From NCBI RefSeq assembly GCF_027942865.1, contig NC_134521.1, forward strand, positions 513,001 to 577,000: a DNA stretch of 64,000 nt, in the 5' to 3' direction. The translations under genes and the position numbers were made by a program. This document shows, in pieces, positions 55,085 to 64,000 of the stretch. The notes below the pieces were generated by a model. It saw only the letters and a list, made by a program, of their open reading frames with translations. It ran no database searches and was not told the origin of the DNA. Source of the DNA: Odontesthes bonariensis (Eukaryota > Chordata > Actinopteri > Atheriniformes > Atherinopsidae). Positions within the stretch are counted from its first letter, which is position 1; each line of letters opens with the position of its first letter.

Positions 55085-56690
55085 AGGCCTGACACTATGG
55101 GGGCCTAACTCTATGGGGGCCCTAACTCTATGGGGGCCCTAACTCTATGGGGGCCCTAACTCTGTGGGGCCCTGACTTTTTTGTGCCCTAACTCTGTGGG
55201 GGCCCTAACTCTGTGGGGGCCCTAACTCTGTGGGGTCCCTAACTCTGTGGGGCCCTAACTCTTTGGTGCCCTAACTCTTTAGGGCCTAACTCTTTGGTGC
55301 CCTAACTCTTTAGGGCCTAACTCTTTGGGGCCCCTACTCCTCAGGGGCCCTAACTCTTTGGGGCCCAACTCTTTGGGGCCCCTACTCCTCTGGGGCCCTA
55401 ACTCTTTGGTGCCCTAACTCTTTAGGGCCTAACTCTTTGGGGCCCCTACTCCTCTGGGGCCCTAACTCTTTGGGGCCCAACTCTTTGGGGCCCCTACTCC
55501 TCTGGGGCCCTAATTCTTTAGGGCCTAACTCTTTGGTGCCCTAACTCTTTAGGGCCTAACTCTTTGGGGCCCCTACTCTTTGGGGCCCAACTCTTTGGGG
55601 CCCCTACTCCTCTGGGGCCCTAATTCTTTGGGGCCCTAACTCTTTGGAGCCCCTACTCCTCTGGGGCCCTAACTCTTTGGTGCCCTAACTCTTTAGGGCC
55701 TAACTCTTTGGGGCCCCTACTCCTCTGGGGCCCTAACTCTTTGGGGCCCAACTCTTTGGGGCCCCTACTCCTCAGGGGCCCTAACTCTTTGGGGCCCAAC
55801 TCTTTGGGGCCCCTACTCCTCTGGGGCCCTAATTCTTTGGCGCCCTAACTCTTTGGAGCCCTAACTCTTTGGGGCCCTAACTCTTTGGAGCCCCTACTCC
55901 TCTGGGGCCCCTACTCCTCTGGGGCCCTAACTCTTTGAGGCCCCTACTCCTCTGGGGTCCTAACTCTTTGGGGCCCTAACTTTTTGGAGCCCTAACTCTT
56001 TGGGGCCCTAACTCTTTGGAGCCCTAACTCTTTGGGGCCCTAACTCTTCGAGGCCCCTACTCCTCTGGGGTCCTAACTCTTTGGGGTCCTAGCTCTTTGG
56101 GGCCCTAACTCTTTGGAGCCCTAACTCTTTGGGGCCCTAACTCTTTGGAGCCCCTACTCCTCTGGGGCCCCTACTCCTCTGGGGTCCTAACTCTTTGGGG
56201 CCCTAACTCTTCGAGGCCCCTACTCCTCTGGGGTCCTAACTCTTTGGGGCCCTAACTCTTTGGAGCCCCTACTCCTCTCGGGCCCTTCTCCTCTGGGGCC
56301 CCTACTCCTCTGGGGTCCTAACTCTTTGGGGCCCTAACTCTTCGAGGCCCCTACTCCTCTGGGGCCCTAACTCTTTGGGGCCCTAACTGTGGTGGCCTGA
56401 CTCTTTGGGGCCCCTACTCCTCTGGGGTCATGACTCTTTGGGGCCCCTACTCCTCTCGGGCCCTTCTCCTCTGGGGCCCTAACTCTTTGGAGCCCTAACT
56501 CTTCGAGGCCCCTACTCCTCTGGGGCCCTAACTCTTTGGGGCCCTAACTCTTCGAGGCCCCTACTCCTCTGGGGCCCTAACTCTTTGGGGCCCTAACTGT
56601 GGTGGCCTGACTCTTTGGGGCCCCTACTCCTCTCGGGCCCTTCTCCTCTGGGGCCCTAACTCTTTGGAGCCCCTTCTCCTCTGGTGGTAT
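55085..56690. repeat. 16/17-bp tandem array (GGGGCCCTAACTCTTT)
   Basis: Units GGGGCCCTAACTCTTT, GGGGCCCCTACTCCTCT and variants with GAGG or GTGC. It runs up to about 45 bases before a conserved-looking promoter segment of camk2a. Confidence 0.95.
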
Positions 56691-56699
56691 CTGTTTCAC

Positions 56700-57133
56700 T
56701 TCTTCTTCTGCAGCTGTGGCTCAGACAGTACCCAGTTACCATGGAGACGCTGTGTGTGAGTCCTGCGCTGTGATTGGCTGAAAGAGGAGTGGGCGTGCGG
56801 GCTGAGCCTCTCAAAGAGCTGCTGCCTCTTCCTCTGAGCCCCAGATCAGCTCAGACAGAGAGGCGCTTCTTCCTCACTGCTCCTCTTCCTCACTGCTCCT
56901 CTTCCTCACTGCTCCTCTTCCTCACTGCTCCTCTTCCTCACTGCTCCTCTTCCTCACTGCTCTCCCTCCATCTTCCTCCTCCTCCTCCTCTTCCTCTGTT
57001 CTTCTTCTCTCCCCCTGACCAACAGAGGGGTCTGACTCCTGGCCTTCATCCCCACCTCCTGCTTCTTCTTCTCCATCATCATCCACAGAAGAAGAAGACG
57101 ACAGGGAGCCCCCTGACCCTCGGCCGCCTCACC
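56700..57133 (+). promoter_or_regulatory. camk2a: camk2a promoter / 5' UTR
   Basis: An RFX X-box-like GTTACCATGGAGAC lies at 56735-56748, an inverted CCAAT (ATTGG) at 56773-56777 and a GC/KLF-like GTGGGCGTG at about 56789. A 16-bp repeat (CTTCCTCACTGCTCCT, 6 copies) is at 56872-56960. The start site of transcription is not determinable. Confidence 0.5.
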
Positions 57134-57195
57134 ATGGCAACGGTCATCTGCACCCGATTCACTGAAGAGTTTCAGATGTTCGAGGAGCTGGGGAA
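57134..57195 (+). CDS. camk2a: camk2a exon 1 (start codon)
   Basis: ATG in the context CTCACCATGG, a strong Kozak match; 20 codons plus two bases; donor GGGAA|GTGAGT. An open frame continues upstream in the 5' UTR, but the residues there are repeat translation, so I keep this ATG. Confidence 0.93.
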
Positions 57196-60100
57196 GTGAG
57201 TATGGCCTTCATCCTCCTCTTCATGCTCGTCTTCATCACTCTGAAGCTGTGAAACAAGACTTTATCAGCTCATCTGAGCCGTTTATATACAATAATATAC
57301 ATTTACATCCTTTTACATCGTTTATATCAATTTAAATTTGTTTTATATTAGTTTATATCCATTTATATCCGTTTATATCCGTTTATATCTGGTTTAAATC
57401 AGTTTATATCCATTTATATCTGTTTTATATTCATTCATATCCGTTTATATCTGTTTTATATAAGTTTATATCCATTTGTATTCATTTATATCCATTTGTA
57501 TCCACTTATATCAATTTTATATCCATTTCCATCCATTTGTATCCATTTATATCAGTTTTATATCCATTTGTATCCATTTATATCAGTTTTATATCCATTT
57601 GTATCCATTTATATCAGTTTTATATCAATTTACATCCATTTGTATCCATTTATATCAGTTTTATATCCATTTATATCCATTTGTATCAGTTTTATATCAA
57701 TTTACATCCATTTGTATCCATTTATAAAAGTTTGTATCCATTTATATCAGTTTTATATTCATTTATATCCGTTTATATCTGTTTTATATAAGTTTATATC
57801 CATTTGTATTCATTTATATCCATTTGTATCCACTTATATCAATTTTATATCCATTTCCATCCATTTGTATCCATTTATATCAGTTTTATATCAATTTACA
57901 TCCATTTGTATCCATTTATAAAAGTTTGTATCCATTTATATCAGTTAGTATCCATTTGTATTCATTTATATCCATTTGTATCCACTTATATCAATTTTAT
58001 ATCCATTTCCATCCATTTGTATCCATTTATATCAGTTTTATATCAATTTACATCCATTTGTATCCATTTATAAAAGTTTGTATCCATTTATATCAGTTAG
58101 TATCCATTTGTATTCATTTATATCCATTTATATCAGTTTTATATCAATTTACATCCATTTATATCCATTTGTATCAGTTTTATATAAATTTACATCCTTG
58201 TATTCATTTATATCCATTTATATCAGATTTATATCCATTTGTATCCATTTATATCAGTTTGTATCCATTTATATCATTTCTATCTATTCATATCCATTTG
58301 TATACATTTTTATCCGTTTACATAATTTTATATAGTCTGAGTTTTCAGTTTTTGTTCAATCTGAAAATATTTCTATCCAAACGATTTTACTATAATTAAA
58401 TTATTAATATTAATATTTCTGGGTTTTATTAATGTTTCTATTTGTTTCACTGTATTTGTCTTCATTAACTAAGAAATTTACATCTTTTGTTTCATATAAA
58501 TCTGAATGAACGTTTGAAGTAAATAGTTTTATTTCTGTCATAATTCATCATAAAACGGTGTTTATTGCCACATTTATAGAAAAATTATCCTGCATATGAA
58601 TGCAGATGGATGGCTGGATGAACACAGCAGGATGGATGGATGGATGGAGGATGAGTGTAGCACCTTTCTGACCCCATCCCACACACCACCCACACACTCA
58701 GTAACACACACATAATGGCAGCTCTCTTACATAATGTGATGGTGGGTGGCAGAATGCAGCTTTCTGCAAGATCTGCAGCTCCACTCCCACCCATGAAACC
58801 ACCCGGAGGATCCAGCTCTGTCATCAGCAGCTCATCGATCAGAAAAGGACGACTGAAAACTTTACAGTTGGACAGATTCTGGGTCTGTTTGTCAGGACAG
58901 TAACTTTAGGGTTAAAACAAGTCTTTGATCTTCTGATTCAACCAATCAGGGCGCAGCTTGTTGAAAGGTCCCACAGCTGCAGACATGGCAGACTCATTCA
59001 CTCAGTGCTGCTGATGTTTCTTTAGTCTGGAATGTTCTGAAGCTCCTGCAGGAGCCCCCATCAGGTCATGATGTTTCACCAGAATAATTTAACTGAGGAA
59101 TTGTTCCTTAATTCATCCTGATTCACTGAAACATGTTCCAACATGAACCTAAACCCAGAATCTGAAACGTGTTCCAACATGAACCTAAACCCAGAATCTG
59201 AAATATGTTCCAACATGAACCTAAACCCAGAATCTGAAACGTGTTCCAACATGAACCTAAACCCAGAATCTGAAACATGTTCCAACATGAACCTAAACCC
59301 AGAATCTGAAACATGTTCCAACATGAACCTAAACCCAGAATCTGAAACATGTTCCAACATGAACCTAAACCCAGAATCTGAAACGTGTTCCAACATGAAC
59401 CTAAACCCAGAATCTGAAACATGTTCCAACATGAACCTAAACCCAGAATCTGAAACATGTTCCAACATGAACCTAAACCCAGAATCTGAAACATGTTCCA
59501 ACATGAACCTAAACCCAGAATCTGAAACATGTTCCAACATGAACCTAAACCCAGAATCTGAAATATGTTCCAACATGAACCTAAACCCAGAATCTGAAAT
59601 ATGTTCCAACATGAACCTAAACCCAGAATCTGAAATATGTTCCAACATGAACCTAAACCCAGAATCTGATACATGTTCCAACATGAACCTAAACCCAGAA
59701 TCTGAAACATGTTCCAACATGAACCTAAACCCAGAATCTGAAACATGTTCCAACATGAACCTAAACCCAGAATCTGAAATATGTTCCAACATGAACCTAA
59801 ACCCAGAATCTGAAACATGTTCCAACATGAACCTAAACCCAGAATCTGAAACATGTTCCAACATGAACCTAAACCCAGAATCTGATACGTGTTCCAACAT
59901 GAACCTAAACCCAGAATCTGAAACGTGTTCCAACATGAACCTAAACCCAGAATCTGAAACATGTTCCAACATGAACCTAAACCCAGAATCTGAAACATGT
60001 TCCAACATGAACCTAAACCCAGAATCTGAAATATGTTCCAACATGAACCTAAACCCAGAATCTGAAACATGTTCCAACATGAACCTAAACCCAGAATCTG

Positions 60101-61159
60101 AAATATGTTCCAACATGAACCTAAACCCAGAATCTGAAACATGTTCCAACATGAACCTAAACCCAGAATCTGAAACATGTTCCAACATGAACCTAAACCC
60201 AGAATCTGAAACATGTTCCAACATGAACCTAAACCCAGAATCTGATACGTGTTCCAACATGAACCTAAACCCAGAATCTGATACGTGTTCCAACATGAAC
60301 CTAAACCCAGAATCTGATACGTGTTCCAACATGAACCTAAACCCAGAATCTGATACGTGTTCCAACATGAACCTAAACCCAGAATCTGATACGTGTTCCA
60401 ACATGAACCTAAACCCAGAATCTGAAACATGTTCCCACATGAACCTAAACCCAGAATCTGAAACATGTTCCAACATGAACCTAAACCCAGAATCTGAAAC
60501 ATGTTCCCACATGAACCTAAACCCAGAATCTGAAACATGTTCCAACATGAACCTAAACCCAGAATCTGAAACATGTTCCAACATGAACCTAAACCCAGAA
60601 TCTGATACGTGTTCCAACATGAACCTAAACCCAGAATCTGAAACATGTTCCAACATGAACCTAAACCCAGAATCTGAAATATGTTCCAACATGAACCTAA
60701 ACCCAGAATCTGAAACATGTTCCAACATGAACCTAAACCCAGAATCTGATACATGTTCCAACATGAACCTAAACCCAGAATCTGATACATGTTCCAACAT
60801 GAACCTAAACCCAGAATCTGAAATATGTTCCAACATGAACCTAAACCCAGAATCTGAAATATGTTCCAACATGAACCTAAACCCAGAATCTGAAACATGT
60901 TTGTGTGAGAGGAGTTCTTGTTTGGTGAAAATAACCTTTCCATTTCAGAAGTTTCCCTGAAACGTGAAGGAACACCAAATAAAGCTCTTGTCAGAATAAG
61001 ACAGATACTGTGCGAGCATCTCTTCTGTGGTTGTGCTGATCGGTTCCTCCTGCTGTGTTTCCAGGGGAGCGTTCTCGGTGGTGCGGCGGTGTGTGAAGGT
61101 TCTGTCGGGTCAGGAGTACGCCGCCAAAATCATCAACACCAAGAAACTGTCAGCCAGAG
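57134..61159 (+). CDS. camk2a: Calcium/calmodulin-dependent protein kinase II alpha, first two coding exons (gene runs off the right edge)
   Basis: Exon 1 57134-57195 and exon 2 61065-61159 join in phase through a GT-AG intron of 3869 bp. Exon 1 encodes [16 protein letters not shown] after a MATVI start. Exon 2 gives [20 protein letters not shown], with the glycine loop residues, and [11 protein letters not shown], where the Lys of AAKI is the ATP-binding lysine. VKVLSGQEY and the FEELGK start fit the alpha isoform better than beta (which has VKLCTGHEY as I recall). CaMKII is a dodecameric Ser/Thr kinase acting at synapses and in the cytosol. Exon 2 is 95 bases. Exon 3 was not found before 64000. 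Intron 1 is mostly two arrays. Confidence 0.93.
57290..58330. repeat. Degenerate 12/13-bp array (ATCCATTTATAT) in camk2a intron 1
   Basis: TATATCCATTTATATCAGTTT-type words with higher-order copies: a block beginning TTCATTTATATCCATTTGTA occurs at 57481, 57809 and 57961. AT-rich; open frames ([10 protein letters not shown]) are not proteins. Confidence 0.93.
58331..59120. other. Unique camk2a intron 1 DNA
   Basis: AT-rich then mixed DNA with a (GGAT)n stretch at about 58625-58650. No exon or transposon recognised. Confidence 0.6.
59128..60903. repeat. 36-bp tandem array, about 49 copies, in camk2a intron 1
   Basis: The unit contains AACCTAAACCCAGAATCTGA and ACATGTTCCAACATG. Most variation is in three bases: GAAACATGTTCC, GAAACGTGTTCC, GAAATATGTTCC and GATACGTGTTCC. 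As 36 is a multiple of 3 and the unit lacks stops in several frames, frames of about 600 codons stay open on both strands; they are not genes. Confidence 0.97.
61065..61159 (+). CDS. camk2a: camk2a exon 2 (ATP-binding lobe)
   Basis: 95 bases, acceptor GTTTCCAG, donor CAGAG|GTGAGA; encodes [20 protein letters not shown] and [11 protein letters not shown]. Confidence 0.95.
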
Positions 61160-61195
61160 GTGAGAACCCGAGGATACACCAACACCCAGTGGTAT

Positions 61196-61565
61196 GTTAG
61201 GGGTTCTGGTTCCACTGCTGTGGTCCAAAGGTTCTGGTTCCACTGCTGTGGTCCAAAGGTTCTGGTTCCACTGCTGTGGTCCAAAGGTTCTGGTTCCACT
61301 GCTGTGGTCCAAAGGTTCTGGTTCCACTGCTGTGGTCCAAAGGTTCTGGTTCCACTGCTGTGGTCCAAGGGTTCTGGTTCCACTGCTGTGGTCCAAAGGT
61401 TCTGGTTCCACTGCTGTGGTCCAAAGGTTCTGGTTCCACTGCTGTGGTCCAAAGGTTCTGGTTCCACTGCTGTGGTCCAAGGGTTCTGGTTCCACTGCTG
61501 TGGTCCAAAGGTTCTGGTTCCACTGCTGTGGTCCAAAGGTTCTGGTTCCACTGCTGTGGTCCAAA
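61196..61565. repeat. 28-bp tandem array, about 13 copies
   Basis: The unit contains TTCTGGTTCCACTGCTGTGG followed by TCCAAAGG or TCCAAGGG. It begins about 37 bases after the camk2a exon 2 donor, in intron 2. Confidence 0.96.
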
Positions 61566-61869
61566 CCAACAGGAGGGTAGTTTCAGGTTAGTTCCACGTC
61601 ATCACTGATAAACGTGTGATGAGTTTCAAGGCGGACTGGGCACTGAAATTCTTAGGATAGGACACTGTACAGCAGACACCATAACATGCCGTAACATGTC
61701 ATGACATAAGTACTCTAACCATAAATAGGCAATATGGATACTACAGAATATACATTTTACACTAATTACTAGGGCTGAACATATAATACACATGATAGCC
61801 TATGCTGACCTAAGACCTAAACTAACCTAGGAACATGAGGTAAAAATACAATATTGTGCAATAGACTTA

Positions 61870-62419
61870 AGCCCTATTCGGACGAGACTAGTTTAATGGG
61901 GGGACTTGGGGTAAAGTAATAATAACCGGGAAATCTAGTCCCGTCCGAACGCGCCATGTCAGTAAAGATAGCGGAGTATGTCGGTAAACTTTGCCGAGAA
62001 TTCTACCTCCTGTGAAACGGTCCGGAGTATCTCCCATAGGTAATACTAATCCCGTGCGAATGCGACCTTCGGTAATAAGTACGGAATATGTCGTCACATC
62101 CTTTTAAAGAGAGAAACAATTAGGTGTATCTGTTTGCAAACATGGAGGTTCTGGATGAAGCGCTGCTTGCAAGCACGCATGCTTCGACCTGGTCGGCGCC
62201 ATGTCTGTTTACAGATGGGGTTTACTGAAGTGAAATGAAGACGTGCATAGCATCCAGGATGTGACGGTTGTGCGTAACCAATAACTCCTCCCATGTTAGA
62301 TGAATATTACAGGGATTTCTTGTCCCGTCCGAATTGGTCGTTTCTTCTCCCTGGCGTCGTCTGGTTAACCAACATTACCATACGTCCCCCCATTGAACTA
62401 GTCCCATCTGAATAGGGCT
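61870..62419. mobile_element. PIF/Harbinger-like MITE
   Basis: Flanked by TTA (61867-61869 and 62420-62422). Terminal inverted repeats of about 37 bp start AGCCCTATTCGGACGAGACT on the left and, inverted, AGCCCTATTCAGATGGGACT on the right, both running into AATGGGGGGAC. Length 550 bp, no transposase. Three-base T(A/T)A targets are typical of PIF/Harbinger. Confidence 0.8.
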
Positions 62420-62725
62420 TTAGACTTAGACTTTCTTTTATTGTCATTGCACAAAAATCACAAGTGAGTTTTGACAACGAAATGTCGTTCCTCGACTTCC
62501 AGTCAACATTGCTAGATTGCTAGATATTCAAGCTATACAGACTGTACAATATAAAACGGTATGGAAGTGCTATGTGCATGTTGTGGTGCAAACAGCAGTG
62601 GAGGTAGGCATGTGTAAAGTGATGAGAGTGCATTATAGTCCATTTAGAGGCCTGATGGCCTCAGGATAGAAACTGTTCTCCATTCTGTGTGAGACCGGAT
62701 GCTTCTGTACCGCCTACCAGAAGGC

Positions 62726-62848
62726 AGCATGGTGAACAGTCTGAAGGATGGTGAACAGTCTGAAGGATGGTGAACAGTCTGAAGGATGGTGAACAGTCTG
62801 AAGGATGGTGAACAGTCTGAAGGATGGTGAACAGTTTGAAGGATGGGG
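62726..62848 (-). repeat. 19-bp tandem repeat inside LINE coding sequence, about 6 copies
   Basis: + strand unit GAACAGTCTGAAGGATGGT. It is derived from the LINE C-terminal region (LQTVHHPSD in one frame); 19 is not a multiple of 3, so the frame rotates. Confidence 0.93.
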
Positions 62849-63374
62849 GGTGGCAGTTTGAGGATCCTGCCAGCTCTACGAAGACATCTTGTGTGGTAGA
62901 TGAAGGGTTGGAAGTTTCCTACTGATGATGCACTCAGCAGATTGGACCACACTGCGTAGGGCCTTACGGGCCATGGCTGTGCAGCTCCCCAACCACACTG
63001 AGATGCTGCCAGTCAGGATGCTTTCTATAGTGCACCAATAGAAGTTGGTTAGGATGACTGGGTTCATGCCAAACTTCTTGAGTCTCCTCAGGAAGAAGAG
63101 GCGTTGAACATGAGGGGGCTGAGCACACAACCCTGGGGGGTGCCAGTGTTTGTGACCACTGTGGCTGAAGTGCGGAGTCTCACCACCTGTGGCCTCCCCG
63201 TCAGGAAGCTGTAGATCCATTTGCAGAGGGAGGTGTTTAGTCCCAGGTCTGCAAGCTTGGAGACGAGTCTGGAGGGGATGATGGTGCTGACCGCTGAGCT
63301 GTAATCAATGAACAGCATCCTCACATACAAATCCCTCTTTTCCAGGTGGGAGAGAGCAGTGTGCACTGTCAGGG

Positions 63375-64000
63375 CGATGGCGTCATCTGTAGACCTGTTG
63401 GACCGGTATACAAACTGCATCGGGTCCAGGGCGATGGCGTCATCTGTAGACCTGTTGGACCGGTATGCAAACTGCATCGGGTCCAGGGTCATGGCGTCAT
63501 CTGTAGACCTGTTGGACCGGTATACAAACTGCATCGGGTCCAGGGTCATGGCGTCATCTGTAGACCTGTTGGACCGGTATACAAACTGCATCGGGTCCAG
63601 GGCGATGGCGTCATCTGTAGACCTGTTGGACCGGTATGCAAACTGCATCGGGTCCAGGGTCATGGCGTCATCTGTAGACCTGTTGGACCGGTATACAAAC
63701 TGCATCGGGTCCAGGGCGATGGCGTCATCTGTAGACCTGTTGGACCGGTATGCAAACTGCATCGGGTCCAGGGTCATGGCGTCATCTGTAGACCTGTTGG
63801 ACCGGTATGCAAACTGCATCGGGTCCAGGGTCATGGCGTCATCTGTAGACCTGTTGGACCGGTATGCAAACTGCATCGGGTCCAGGGCGATGACGTCATC
63901 TGTAGACCTGTTGGACCGGTATGCAAACTGCATTGGGTCCAGGGCGATGGCGTCATCTGTAGACCTGTTGGACCGGTATGCAAACTGCATTGGGTCCAGG
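63375..64000 (-). repeat. 57-bp tandem array of a LINE RT segment, about 11 copies, runs off the window
   Basis: The minus-strand unit encodes [19 protein letters not shown] with A/V, A/M and L/T variants. It is the conserved RT segment before motif A. Frame-preserving and open to the window end. Confidence 0.96.

Larger units (their letters stand above)
62424..64000 (-). mobile_element. Internally deleted Jockey-superfamily LINE with two tandem amplifications
   Basis: On the minus strand RT motifs are [31 protein letters not shown] (motif A altered) and [11 protein letters not shown]. The protein then jumps to the C-terminal [13 protein letters not shown], so the YADD segment is missing. 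It ends with MLPSGRRYRSIRSHTEWR, and the 3' UTR runs to about 62424. The element continues beyond 64000. Confidence 0.85.

Noticed and set aside
61160..64000. camk2a exon 3
   Set aside because: I looked for the DHQKLEREARICRLL coding segment and did not find it; it should lie to the right of the window.

Overview
This is a eukaryotic, vertebrate-type window, most probably from a teleost fish. Small exons with GT-AG introns code for proteins that look like Apbb3 (FE65L2), Sra1 and the start of Camk2a. The non-coding DNA carries a BEL/Pao LTR element, Jockey-superfamily LINEs, and hAT, piggyBac, TTAA-target and Harbinger-like DNA transposon remnants. Species cannot be named from the sequence alone. 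No prokaryotic gene, operon, CRISPR array or riboswitch is present, and nearly all long open frames are translations of tandem repeats.

Layout. 1-7234: a BEL/Pao retrotransposon cut by the left window edge, inserted in a LINE 3' end (7235-7562). 7563-12862: intergenic DNA dominated by tandem arrays. 13595-34260 (minus strand): a complete apbb3 gene whose 12 coding exons I could join in phase (475 codons plus stop; WW domain, two PTB domains, basic tail). 34261-36067: a divergent intergenic promoter region. 36068-50512 (plus strand): a complete sra1 gene in 6 coding exons (269 codons plus stop). 51590-54960: a LINE 3' end in which one 45-bp piece of coding sequence is amplified about 66 times. 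57134-61159 (plus strand): the first two coding exons of camk2a, which continues beyond the window. 61870-64000: a Harbinger-like MITE and a broken LINE containing two further tandem amplifications.

Apbb3 and Sra1 are head-to-head neighbours, as in mammals. Apbb3 is a cytoplasmic/nuclear adaptor that binds APP-family cytoplasmic tails, Sra1 is a nuclear-receptor coregulator with an RNA and a protein product, and CaMKII-alpha is a neuronal Ser/Thr kinase. Nothing in the sequence ties the three into one pathway; the link is synteny.

The outstanding property of the window is its tandem-repeat load. By adding approximate spans, about 28 kb of 64 kb (roughly 44%) lies in some two dozen different arrays, with units from 5 to 57 bp. 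Several arrays start or end within a few bases of splice sites. The apbb3 intron 1 array appears to be an amplification of the exon 2 splice acceptor itself. Other arrays are amplified slices of LINE reverse-transcriptase genes. Unrelated arrays in two genes share forkhead-like GTAAACA and E-box CAGGTG cores. These are sequence observations; any function is inference.
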